NCBI GenBank assembly: GCA_017302775.1
Contig: JAFLDC010000120.1
Location: 1 to 7,574 of the forward strand
DNA from: Sphingomonadales bacterium
Lineage (GTDB): Bacteria; Pseudomonadota; Alphaproteobacteria; Sphingomonadales; Sphingomonadaceae
DNA length: 7,574 bases
Reading direction: 5' to 3'
Below are positions 1-5,625 of this stretch, one piece after another. The translations under genes and the position numbers were made by a program. The first letter of the stretch is position 1; every line of letters begins with the position of its first letter. Below the pieces are notes generated by a model. The model ran no database searches. It was not told the DNA's origin and saw only the letters and a list, made by a program, of their open reading frames with translations.

Positions 1-493
1 GTCCCGCCGTTTCAACATCGACTGCGTGCAGATCGGCCAGCGTATCGATCATGGCCATGTACGTGGCGTGGCGGTATTCCGGTGCATCGTTGGGCATCGA
101 TCCGTCCCAGATCGTGCGCCCGTCGACCATATCCATCACATAGAACCACGATCCAACAACCTGTTCGTCGGTGCACAGCCCGAATTGCCGCGCGGCCGGG
201 AAGCCCGCCTTGTTGAGGGCGTTCTGGACCTTGTACTCGCGGTCAACCGCATGGGCACTGGGAAGCAGCGGGCCGAACGGCTTGCGCCGCAGCACATAGT
301 TGCCGCTTTTCGCTTCGATCTTGTAGGTCGGGTTGGATTGCCCGCCCTTGAACTTCGTCAGGTGGAGCGGGCCTTCGAACCCAGCGACATTGGCTGCCAT
401 CCATTCGGCCAATCTCGCCTCGTCCAGCCTGTCCGCGCCCTCGGGCTCGACCGTGCCGACAAAGGCTTCGTCCGCGTTGATGTGATCGACCAC
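1..493 (-). CDS. APH-fold phosphotransferase family protein, N-terminal part (cut by left window edge)
   Basis: This open frame runs leftward off the window and has no stop in its 164 visible codons. It has the N-lobe of the aminoglycoside-phosphotransferase/choline-kinase fold: a glycine-rich nucleotide loop GGQSNPTYKI (residues 50-59), the basic strand VLRRKP (67-72), the motif LLPSAHAVDREY (76-87) whose Glu86 fits the helix-C glutamate, a hinge-like strand FYVMDMVDGR (117-126) and LADLHAVD (152-159). This pattern is that of the COG3173 proteins related to the kinase half of human ACAD10/ACAD11 and to LvaA, which phosphorylate hydroxyacyl-CoA. The catalytic HGD loop lies beyond the window edge. 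The start is uncertain: GTG at 493 has a GGAG 7 bases upstream; in-frame ATGs at 499, 511 and 520 lack a well-spaced ribosome site. It follows the alcohol dehydrogenase on the same strand. The family call is strong; the substrate is inferred from the nearby ACAD10/11-type gene. Confidence 0.85.
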   Translation of the reverse strand, partial: MVDHINADEAFVGTVEPEGADRLDEARLAEWMAANVAGFEGPLHLTKFKGGQSNPTYKIEAKSGNYVLRRKPFGPLLPSAHAVDREYKVQNALNKAGFPAARQFGLCTDEQVVGSWFYVMDMVDGRTIWDGSMPNDAPEYRHATYMAMIDTLADLHAVDVETAG

Positions 494-500
494 CTGCATT

Positions 501-505
501 CTCCC
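501..505 (-). promoter_or_regulatory. Ribosome binding site deciding the phosphotransferase start
   Basis: The minus strand reads GGGAG here. The GGAG core is 7 bases before the GTG at 493 but only 1 base before the ATG at 499, and it lies inside the frame opened by the ATGs at 511 and 520. Spacing therefore favours GTG, though ATG at 499 cannot be excluded. Confidence 0.4.
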
Positions 506-517
506 AGTCATAGGCTG

Positions 518-595
518 CATTGCGAGGGGCAAAGCGACAAAGCAATCCAGAGCTTCTGCGCAATCGTCCTGGTTTGCTTCGCCGCGCTCGCAATG
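518..595. repeat. Imperfect palindromic intergenic repeat element
   Basis: The left arm (518-550) begins CATTGCGAG and ends AAGCAATCCAG. The right arm (569-595), read on the other strand, also begins CATTGCGAG and ends AAGCAAACCAG. The arms differ by one substitution in the inner block and by a 6-base length difference in the middle, and they enclose an 18-base loop. It fills most of the gap between the alcohol dehydrogenase stop and the phosphotransferase start, so a transcript through it would form a long hairpin. The CATTGCGAG...GAAGCAATCCAG wording resembles a dispersed palindromic repeat that I recall from many bacterial genomes, including alphaproteobacteria; copy number cannot be checked here. 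The possible phosphotransferase ATG at 520 lies inside its left arm. Confidence 0.7.
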
Positions 596-612
596 CGAGG
601 GATTGGTTCCCG

Positions 613-1701
613 TTAGCTGTCGAACACGATCACCGAACGGGCCGAGGCGCCCGACTTCATCGTTTCGAAACCCTCGTTGATCTTCTCCAGCGGAATCCGC
701 TCGGCGATGATCGTGTCAAGGTCGAGCAGTCCGCGCATGTAGAAATCGACCAGCCGCGGCATATCGACCGGGAAGTGGTTCATCCCCATGATCGCGCCTT
801 GCAGCTTCTTGCCCGACAGCAGGTCCATCGCGCTGAGGCCGACCGAATGGCTGAGCGGCATCATCCCCAGGATTGTCGCGGTGCCCCCACGGCGCAGTGA
901 CTTGACCGCCAGTTCGCCCGAAGCCGGACGGCCAACCGCCTCGACCGCGTGATCGACTCCGCCCTTGGTCATTTCCAGGATCTGTCCGGCGGCATCCTCC
1001 GCGAGAGCATCGACAGTATGTGTCGCGCCCAGCTTCATCGCCAGTTCGCGCTTTTCGGGCATCGGGTCAGCGGCGATGATCTTGCCTGCGCCTGCGATCT
1101 TGGCGGCGTTAATCGCGGCGAGGCCAACCCCGCCGCAACCGACCACGGCCACCGTTTCGCCCGGCGTCACCTTGCAGGCGTTGAAGATCGTGCCGGCCCC
1201 GGTGGTCACCGCGCAGCCGATTACCGAGGCGCGGTCCAGCGGCATTTCCGGATCGATCGCGGTGCAGGCGTGCTCGTGGATCAGCATCATCTCGGCGAAG
1301 GCCGAAAGGTTGAGCATCTGCCCGACCGGGCTGCCATCGGGCCGCGAAAGGCGCGATTCGGAGCCAGCGGGGCGCCGTGTATCCCCACCCAGGCACAGCG
1401 CCATGCGGCCGGTCACGCAGAATTCGCAGTGGCCGCAGAAGGCCGAGAGGCAGGTCACCACTGCATCGCCGACCTTGACGGTGCGGACCTCGCTGCCGAC
1501 GGCTTCGACGATCCCGGCAGCCTCGTGGCCGGGCACGGCAGGCAGCGGATGTGGATAGGTGCCTTCGATGAAGTGCAGGTCCGAATGGCACAGGCCGCAG
1601 GCGGCGGTCCGGATCAGCACTTCGTGCGGGCCGGGCTTGCTGACCTGAAGCTGCTCGATCGCAAGCGGCTGGTTCGGGGCGACGAGGACTGCGGCTTTCA
1701 T
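613..1701 (-). CDS. Zinc-dependent alcohol dehydrogenase (MDR superfamily)
   Basis: This is a 362-residue NAD-type medium-chain dehydrogenase that interconverts an alcohol and its aldehyde or ketone in the cytoplasm. From the ATG at 1701, the catalytic zinc ligands are Cys38 (in GLCHSD), His59 with Glu60 (in PGHEAAG) and Cys163 (in IGCAVTTG). The structural zinc site is complete: Cys89, Cys92, Cys95 and Cys103. The Rossmann motif GCGGVG is at 188-193, and Asp212 at the end of the second strand favours NAD over NADP. Length fits the class I/III-like zinc ADH group. An in-frame TTG at 1713 would add four residues but overlaps the ribosome site; ATG at 1701 has GGAG 6 bases upstream and opens with the usual MKAAVL. 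It lies between the ACAD10/11-type gene and the phosphotransferase on one strand, so it may oxidise or reduce the hydroxyl group of their substrate. That role is inferred; the enzyme class is clear. Confidence 0.95.
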   Translation of the reverse strand: MKAAVLVAPNQPLAIEQLQVSKPGPHEVLIRTAACGLCHSDLHFIEGTYPHPLPAVPGHEAAGIVEAVGSEVRTVKVGDAVVTCLSAFCGHCEFCVTGRMALCLGGDTRRPAGSESRLSRPDGSPVGQMLNLSAFAEMMLIHEHACTAIDPEMPLDRASVIGCAVTTGAGTIFNACKVTPGETVAVVGCGGVGLAAINAAKIAGAGKIIAADPMPEKRELAMKLGATHTVDALAEDAAGQILEMTKGGVDHAVEAVGRPASGELAVKSLRRGGTATILGMMPLSHSVGLSAMDLLSGKKLQGAIMGMNHFPVDMPRLVDFYMRGLLDLDTIIAERIPLEKINEGFETMKSGASARSVIVFDS

Positions 1702-1707
1702 GCGTTT

Positions 1708-1711
1708 CTCC
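1708..1711 (-). promoter_or_regulatory. Ribosome binding site of the alcohol dehydrogenase
   Basis: The minus strand reads GGAG, followed by 6 bases and ATG at 1701. This spacing sets the start at 1701 and argues against the TTG at 1713, whose second and third bases would be part of or touch this site. Confidence 0.7.
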
Positions 1712-1719
1712 AATTAGCT

Positions 1720-1741
1720 CCCCTCCCGCAAGCGGGAGGGG
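1720..1741. repeat. Perfect hairpin palindrome in the ACAD-ADH gap
   Basis: CCCCTCCCGC (1720-1729) is followed by AA and by its exact complement GCGGGAGGGG (1732-1741), giving a 10-pair, nearly all-GC stem with a very short loop. It lies 8 bases upstream of the alcohol dehydrogenase ribosome site and 39 bases after the acyl-CoA dehydrogenase stop. No T-run follows on the minus strand, so a classic intrinsic terminator is unlikely. It may be a dispersed REP-like palindrome or a transcript stabiliser or attenuator between the two genes. The rest of the gap (1742-1780) shows nothing recognisable. Confidence 0.75.
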
Positions 1742-1780
1742 GAATGGCAGGGCGCCTTCCTTGCGGTCGGCGCATGCCTC

Positions 1781-3064
1781 TTATCGTGCCACCCCAAGAT
1801 CGCCCGAGCTTGGCCCGGTTGGCTCTTGCGGGGCGTATTTACCCATCTCGATCCGCGCGATCGAACGGTTGTGGACCTCGTCCGGACCGTCGGCGATGCG
1901 CAGCGTGCGCTGACCGGCGTACATCTTGGCCAGGCCAAAGTCCTCCGAAACGCCGCCGCCGCCGTGGGCCTGGATCGCATCGTCGATGATCTTGAGCGCC
2001 ATATTGGGGGCCTTGACCTTGATCATCGCGATCTCGGCCTGGGCGGCCTTGTTCCCCACCTTGTCCATCATGTCTGCTGCCTTGAGGCAGAGCAGGCGGG
2101 AGCATTCGATCTCGATCCTGGCTTCGGCGATGCGCTGTTCCCAGATCGAATGGGTGCTGATCGCCTTGCCGAAGGCGACACGGCTGTTAAGCCGCTTGAC
2201 CATCCGCGCCAGCGCTTCTTCGGCCACGCCGATCGTGCGCATGCAGTGGTGAATGCGGCCCGGCCCCAGCCGACCCTGTGCGATCTCGAACCCGCGGCCT
2301 TCGCCCAGCAGCATGTTGCTGGCGGGGATACGTACATTGTTGAGCTTGATTTCCATGTGCCCGTGCGGGGCATCGTCATAGCCAAATACCGGCAGATGGC
2401 GGACAATCTCCACGCCCGGGGCGTCAAGTTCCATCAGCACCATCGATTGCTGGGCGTGCTTCTTGGCTTCGAAATCGGTTTTGCCCATAACGATCGCGAT
2501 CTTGCAGCGCGGATCGCCTGCACCCGACGACCACCACTTGGTGCCGTTGAGGACATATTCATCGCCCTCGCGCCGGATCGAGCATTCGATGTTGGTCGCG
2601 TCTGAGCTTGCAACCTGCGGTTCGGTCATCAGGAACGCCGAACGGATTTCACCGTTCATCAGCGGCTTGAGCCAGGCCTCCTTCTGTTCGCGGGTGCCAT
2701 AGCGGTGCAGCACTTCCATGTTGCCGGTATCGGGCGCGGAGCAGTTGAACACTTCCGAAGCGAAGCCGACCCGGCCCATTTCCTCGGCGCACAGCGCATA
2801 TTCGAGGTTGGTCAGGCCCGGACCGTCAAATTCAAAGGTATCGTCGACGTGGGTCCGGCCAGACTGCGGCGGCATGAACAGGTTCCAGATGCCCTGCGCC
2901 TTGGCCCGTGCCTTTTCTTCCTCAACCACGGGCAGCACCTTCCAGCGCGCACCCTCGGCGTCCTGCTTCTTGTAGTCGCCCTGGCGGGGACGGACGTGGT
3001 TCTCGATGAAATCGCGCACCCGGTCGCGCCAGTAGACTTGCCGTTCGGTGGGATCGAAATCCAT
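1781..3064 (-). CDS. Acyl-CoA dehydrogenase family protein, ACAD10/ACAD11 (LvaC-like) type
   Basis: This is a 427-residue flavoprotein of the acyl-CoA dehydrogenase fold. The N-terminal helical domain covers about 1-140, the beta domain about 145-245 and the C-terminal helical domain about 255-410. Visible motifs are the FAD/substrate loop [16 protein letters not shown] (143-158), [16 protein letters not shown] (173-188), [14 protein letters not shown] (366-379) and [11 protein letters not shown] (388-398). In ordinary ACADs the last motif reads YEGT with the catalytic Glu; here Asp392 takes its place, as in the ACAD10/11 group. Those enzymes, and LvaC, act with an APH-type kinase to remove phosphate from 4-phosphoacyl-CoA and so convert 4-hydroxyacyl-CoA to a beta-oxidation substrate. 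A kinase of that kind lies two genes downstream. The ATG at 3064 has AAGGA 7 bases upstream. A plain alpha,beta-dehydrogenase role remains possible. The tail after about 410 is low in conserved residues. Confidence 0.93.
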   Translation of the reverse strand: MDFDPTERQVYWRDRVRDFIENHVRPRQGDYKKQDAEGARWKVLPVVEEEKARAKAQGIWNLFMPPQSGRTHVDDTFEFDGPGLTNLEYALCAEEMGRVGFASEVFNCSAPDTGNMEVLHRYGTREQKEAWLKPLMNGEIRSAFLMTEPQVASSDATNIECSIRREGDEYVLNGTKWWSSGAGDPRCKIAIVMGKTDFEAKKHAQQSMVLMELDAPGVEIVRHLPVFGYDDAPHGHMEIKLNNVRIPASNMLLGEGRGFEIAQGRLGPGRIHHCMRTIGVAEEALARMVKRLNSRVAFGKAISTHSIWEQRIAEARIEIECSRLLCLKAADMMDKVGNKAAQAEIAMIKVKAPNMALKIIDDAIQAHGGGGVSEDFGLAKMYAGQRTLRIADGPDEVHNRSIARIEMGKYAPQEPTGPSSGDLGVAR

Positions 3065-3138
3065 GGGACGTTCCTTTCCTGATACTGTTCAGTCTCGCAA
3101 GCTCCCTGCCACGACAGCATGGCCGCGCCAAGAAGGAA

Positions 3139-3154
3139 TTAATCGGCCGGTTAA
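3139..3154. promoter_or_regulatory. Putative repressor operator (TTAATC-N4-GGTTAA)
   Basis: This 16-base near-palindrome has half-sites TTAATC and GGTTAA (one mismatch between the arms) around the spacer GGCC. It lies in the 100-base gap between the transporter stop and the ACAD10/11-type start, 74 bases upstream of that ATG, where a promoter for the three-gene minus-strand unit would be expected. The same layout recurs at 5594-5609 before the other acyl-CoA dehydrogenases. Size and symmetry would suit a TetR-type regulator, but no regulator gene is in the window. No convincing -35/-10 pair was found near it. Confidence 0.45.
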
Positions 3155-3164
3155 GGAGTGCCCA

Positions 3165-4607
3165 TCAAGGGTGCATTCCTTCGGCATCGGGGTTCACCTT
3201 CGCCAGCGCAGCCAGCCGTGCCTCATGATCGGCCCGAGTAATCGGGAAGCGCGAGAAGATCAGCGTGGAAACCCCGGCGGCAATGATCACGATCAAACAG
3301 TAAGACAGCGCGAGGGTATCGATCACGCCGGGATCCACCGCCCCCGGCGTGGCCCGGCGCGGCAATCCTGAGAAGCTGATGAGCAGCCCGGTGGCACCGA
3401 TACCCAGCGCCGTCGCGCATTTCTGGACGAACATCCATCCCGCCGCGAAAACGCCTTCGGTGCGGCGACCCGTCTGCTCCTGCGAAGCCTCCACCACGTC
3501 CGCCAGCATTGATTGGGCGGAAATGCTGACCATCACGGCGTTGACGTTGGATACCAGCACAAAACCGAACAGCAGGGCGGTGGACAGGGTCGATCCCACG
3601 GTCGGCCACCAGCCGGCCGCGCGCAGTGCGAATGGCACGATCCAGAACACCACGCTGATCAACCCGCAGACAATCGCGGTCGCGCGCTTGCCGATCCGGC
3701 GATGCAGCGGCTGGACCAGGCCGAACGAGACGAACACCCCGGCCATCAGCAGCCACGGCAGCCAGGCAAATGCGCTTTCCGAGAATTCCCAGACGTAGAG
3801 GTAGAGGAAGTTGGAAATCGTGAAGGTCATCTGCGCGCTGGCGATCATGATGGCGCTGCCGCCCAGCACGATCAGGGCAGCGGGGTGTCGCAGCGATTCG
3901 AAGATTTCGCCCAGGGCCCCGGCGAATGAGGTCCGTTCGGGCTTCACAGCGGGCAATCTGGCGACTCGGCTGTGCTGCCCCCATGCGGAAATCAGCACGG
4001 CAGCCACCATGATAATCGCCCCGGTCAGCCCGTACTTCCAGTAACCGTCCGGGTTCAGCTGCCCGTATTTATGCGTTGCGTCAGCGCGCAGGAACACGGT
4101 GTTGGCCAGGAAGAACAACAACAATCCGCCGCCCCAGGCAAACAGGTAACGGAAACGGGTCAGTGCGGTTCGTTCTTCGTAATCGGGTGTCAGTTCGGCC
4201 ACCAGCGATTGCGATGGCACCTCGCAGCACGAAACCAGGGTCCGCACCAGGATCGCCGTGGCGACCAGATAGGCAAAGATATGGGTGTGATCACTGGGCG
4301 GCGACCACAGCAGCAGCCACGACAGGCCCAGCGGAATCGGCGCCAGATAAAGCCAGGGATGGCGGCGCCCCCAGCGGGTATAAGTCCGGTCCGACAGGTG
4401 CCCGATCAACGGATCGACAAAGGCATCGACCAACAGCGCGAACATTAGCGCCAGCGAAACCAGCTTGGCATCCAGCCCGATCACCTGACTGTAGAAGATC
4501 AACAGGAACGTGGAAAACCCGTTATCCTTGACCCCATAGGCAACCGAACCCAGCCCATGAAACAGCTTGAGGCGGAGCGGCAGCGGGCCGGATGGAGTGC
4601 TGGTCAT
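3165..4607 (-). CDS. MFS transporter, glycoside-pentoside-hexuronide (MelB-like) family
   Basis: This is a 480-residue polytopic inner-membrane protein, probably a cation-coupled importer. About twelve hydrophobic segments are visible, for example near 32-45, 86-101, 110-126, 155-172, 194-208, 243-262, 282-298, 309-330, 338-362, 396-412 and 432-452. The family signature is DAFVDPLIGHLSDRTYTRWG (61-80) followed by RRHPW: Asp61 and Asp65 match the spacing of the cation-binding aspartates in helix II of MelB, and DRTYTRWGRR is the cytoplasmic loop 2-3 motif. A charged middle region (about 212-240) separates the two halves. The ATG at 4607 shares one base with the stop of the SDR gene (TGATG), so the two are likely translationally coupled. 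Despite the family name, GPH members in sphingomonads often sit in catabolic clusters of non-sugar compounds, so the solute is unknown. The family call is good. Confidence 0.9.
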   Translation of the reverse strand: MTSTPSGPLPLRLKLFHGLGSVAYGVKDNGFSTFLLIFYSQVIGLDAKLVSLALMFALLVDAFVDPLIGHLSDRTYTRWGRRHPWLYLAPIPLGLSWLLLWSPPSDHTHIFAYLVATAILVRTLVSCCEVPSQSLVAELTPDYEERTALTRFRYLFAWGGGLLLFFLANTVFLRADATHKYGQLNPDGYWKYGLTGAIIMVAAVLISAWGQHSRVARLPAVKPERTSFAGALGEIFESLRHPAALIVLGGSAIMIASAQMTFTISNFLYLYVWEFSESAFAWLPWLLMAGVFVSFGLVQPLHRRIGKRATAIVCGLISVVFWIVPFALRAAGWWPTVGSTLSTALLFGFVLVSNVNAVMVSISAQSMLADVVEASQEQTGRRTEGVFAAGWMFVQKCATALGIGATGLLISFSGLPRRATPGAVDPGVIDTLALSYCLIVIIAAGVSTLIFSRFPITRADHEARLAALAKVNPDAEGMHP

Positions 4608-5455
4608 CAGGCGGGCGCCTGCGCTGCCTCAGCCATGGCTTGCAGGGCATCGAACAGCCCTGGCGCTTCGGGATCCCACGAATGGCGCGAGCCAACGGTG
4701 ATCCCGCCATCCACGATCAGCGAGGCGCCGGTCATGAAGCCGGCGGCGTCGCTGGCGAGGAACGCGACGGCGTTGGCGATATCGTCCGGCATGCCGCTGC
4801 GCGCCACTGGCTGCGCGTTGGAAGACATCTGTTTGATCATCGCCTTGGCGGTATCGACCATCGCTTCGGGCAGTTCGAGCGTGGCGGTAAAGATATTGGT
4901 GTTGATGAAGCCGGGCTGGACCGCATTCACGCGGATACCGAACTGCGCCAGATCGGTGGCGGCGCATTTGGTCAGATGCAGCACCCCGGCCTTGGCCACG
5001 GCATAGGCGGTGGGCGAATAACCTGGTCCAACCGCGGCGACGCTGCTGGTGTTGACGATACTGGCCCCCGGACGGCCTTTCATATGCGGCACCGCATAGC
5101 GGATCCCCATCGCCACCGAGCGCAGCAGCAGGTCCATGGTCCGGTCCCAGCCATCGGCCTCGATTTCGGCAATCGATTCGCGCGCGCCGCCCGCGCCGGC
5201 ATTGTTGAACACCACGTCGATTCCGCCGCAGGTTCCGGCGGCATGGTCCATCAAGGCTTTGATCTGGGCAACGTCGCACACATCGCAAGCGACGGGGATG
5301 ATGTTGCCCCCTTCGCGCGCGACCGCTTCGGCGCCGACCAGATCGAGATCGGCGGCGAACACAGTGGCACCTTCCCGGTCGAACAGCAGCGCCGCGGCGC
5401 GCCCGATTCCCGATGCCGCACCGGTGACGACAACACTCTTGCCCGAGAATCGCAT
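4607..5455 (-). CDS. Short-chain dehydrogenase/reductase (classical SDR)
   Basis: This 282-residue NAD(P)-dependent oxidoreductase is complete. It shows the cofactor motif TGAASGIG (11-18), Asp36 at the end of the second strand (favouring NAD), CDV (57-59), NNAG (84-87), the catalytic Ser138 in VNTSSVA, Tyr151 and Lys155 in YAVAK, the PGF turn (181-183) and the C-terminal VDGG (248-251). The Ser-Tyr-Lys spacing is the same as in bacterial hydroxysteroid dehydrogenases, but this spacing is general for classical SDRs and does not fix the substrate. A tail of about 30 residues after VDGG is a little longer than usual. The ATG at 5455 follows a strong GGAGGAGGA ribosome site. It is the first gene of a unit with the transporter, and probably oxidises a hydroxyl group of the imported compound or of a CoA intermediate. 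That role is inferred from context. Confidence 0.95.
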   Translation of the reverse strand: MRFSGKSVVVTGAASGIGRAAALLFDREGATVFAADLDLVGAEAVAREGGNIIPVACDVCDVAQIKALMDHAAGTCGGIDVVFNNAGAGGARESIAEIEADGWDRTMDLLLRSVAMGIRYAVPHMKGRPGASIVNTSSVAAVGPGYSPTAYAVAKAGVLHLTKCAATDLAQFGIRVNAVQPGFINTNIFTATLELPEAMVDTAKAMIKQMSSNAQPVARSGMPDDIANAVAFLASDAAGFMTGASLIVDGGITVGSRHSWDPEAPGLFDALQAMAEAAQAPA

Positions 5456-5483
5456 GGCCTCTCCTCCTCCTTGGTTTGGTTGC

Positions 5484-5511
5484 AGCTTAGGACTGGATCG
5501 AGCCGGGTCAA
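5484..5511 (-). promoter_or_regulatory. Possible promoter of the SDR-transporter unit
   Basis: On the minus strand TTGACC (5511-5506) is followed after 16 bases by TAAGCT (5489-5484), which keeps the first, second and last bases of the -10 consensus. Transcription would start near 5477, giving a leader of about 22 bases that includes the ribosome site. The match is modest and comes from eye inspection only. Confidence 0.3.
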
Positions 5512-5593
5512 CGCCCTTCGGCTTGACGCTACGGCAAGCATGGCATGCGGCGAGGCGCGGAAATCCGGGCTTGCGCAGGGCGCATGAGTCCCT

Positions 5594-5609
5594 TTAACCT
5601 CTCGGTTAA
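5594..5609. promoter_or_regulatory. Putative repressor operator (TTAACC-N4-GGTTAA)
   Basis: This is a perfect 6-base inverted repeat, TTAACC and GGTTAA, around the spacer TCTC, 16 bases in all. It ends 16 bases before the ATG at 5626 and directly precedes the ribosome site. A possible -10 (TTTAAC, 5593-5598) with TTGCGC at 5571-5576 as -35 would be covered by it, which would suit repression. It has the same half-sites, spacer length and total length as the repeat at 3139-3154. Confidence 0.5.
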
Positions 5610-5615
5610 GAGAGG
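5598..5615 (+). promoter_or_regulatory. Possible leader hairpin overlapping the ribosome site
   Basis: CCTCTC (5598-5603) and GAGAGG (5610-5615) are exact complements around the loop GGTTAA. In RNA the stem would hold two G's of the GGAG ribosome site (5614-5617). It shares bases with the inverted repeat at 5594-5609, so the two pairings exclude each other. A six-pair stem may be chance, as any purine-rich ribosome site pairs easily with nearby pyrimidines. Confidence 0.25.
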
Positions 5616-5625
5616 AGTCCTTTCC

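Larger units (their letters stand above)
5456..5625. promoter_or_regulatory. Divergent intergenic control region
   Basis: These 170 bases separate the SDR-transporter unit (leftward) from the acyl-CoA dehydrogenase pair (rightward), so promoters for both must lie here or in the flanking codons. It contains the SDR ribosome site (5462-5470), a possible SDR promoter (5484-5511), an inverted repeat GTCAA/TTGAC (5507-5527), the putative operator (5594-5609) and the ACAD ribosome site AGAGGAG (5611-5617, 8 bases before ATG 5626). An in-frame ATG at 5545 exists but its added residues are not ACAD-like, so this stretch is treated as non-coding. Confidence 0.7.

Noticed and set aside
243..593. Minus-strand open frame of 116 codons at the left end
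   Set aside because: It is out of frame with the phosphotransferase, which shows clear kinase motifs in the same stretch, and its start lies inside the palindromic repeat.
613..1713. TTG start for the ADH at 1713
   Set aside because: TTG overlaps the ribosome site that serves the ATG at 1701, and the ATG gives the usual MKAAVL opening of the family.
1720..1741. Intrinsic terminator after the ACAD10/11-type gene
   Set aside because: The stem is strong but no T-run follows on the minus strand, so it was recorded as a repeat instead.
949..1989. Long plus-strand open frame of 346 codons across the ADH gene
   Set aside because: It lies antisense to the well-supported ADH and the end of the ACAD, crosses their boundary, and its protein is rich in Arg, Ala, Gly and His without any recognisable motif, as expected for GC-rich antisense frames.
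1826..2605. Plus-strand open frame of 259 codons over the minus-strand ACAD
   Set aside because: It is antisense to a gene with full ACAD motifs, and its composition is that of a shadow frame.
4592..5587. Plus-strand open frame of 331 codons over the SDR gene
   Set aside because: It is antisense to the SDR and its upstream region; the SDR has all catalytic motifs and a strong ribosome site.
5545..5625. 27-codon N-terminal extension of the plus-strand ACAD
   Set aside because: It has no good ribosome site, would cross the inverted repeat and the strong AGAGGAG site, and adds residues unlike ACAD N-termini.
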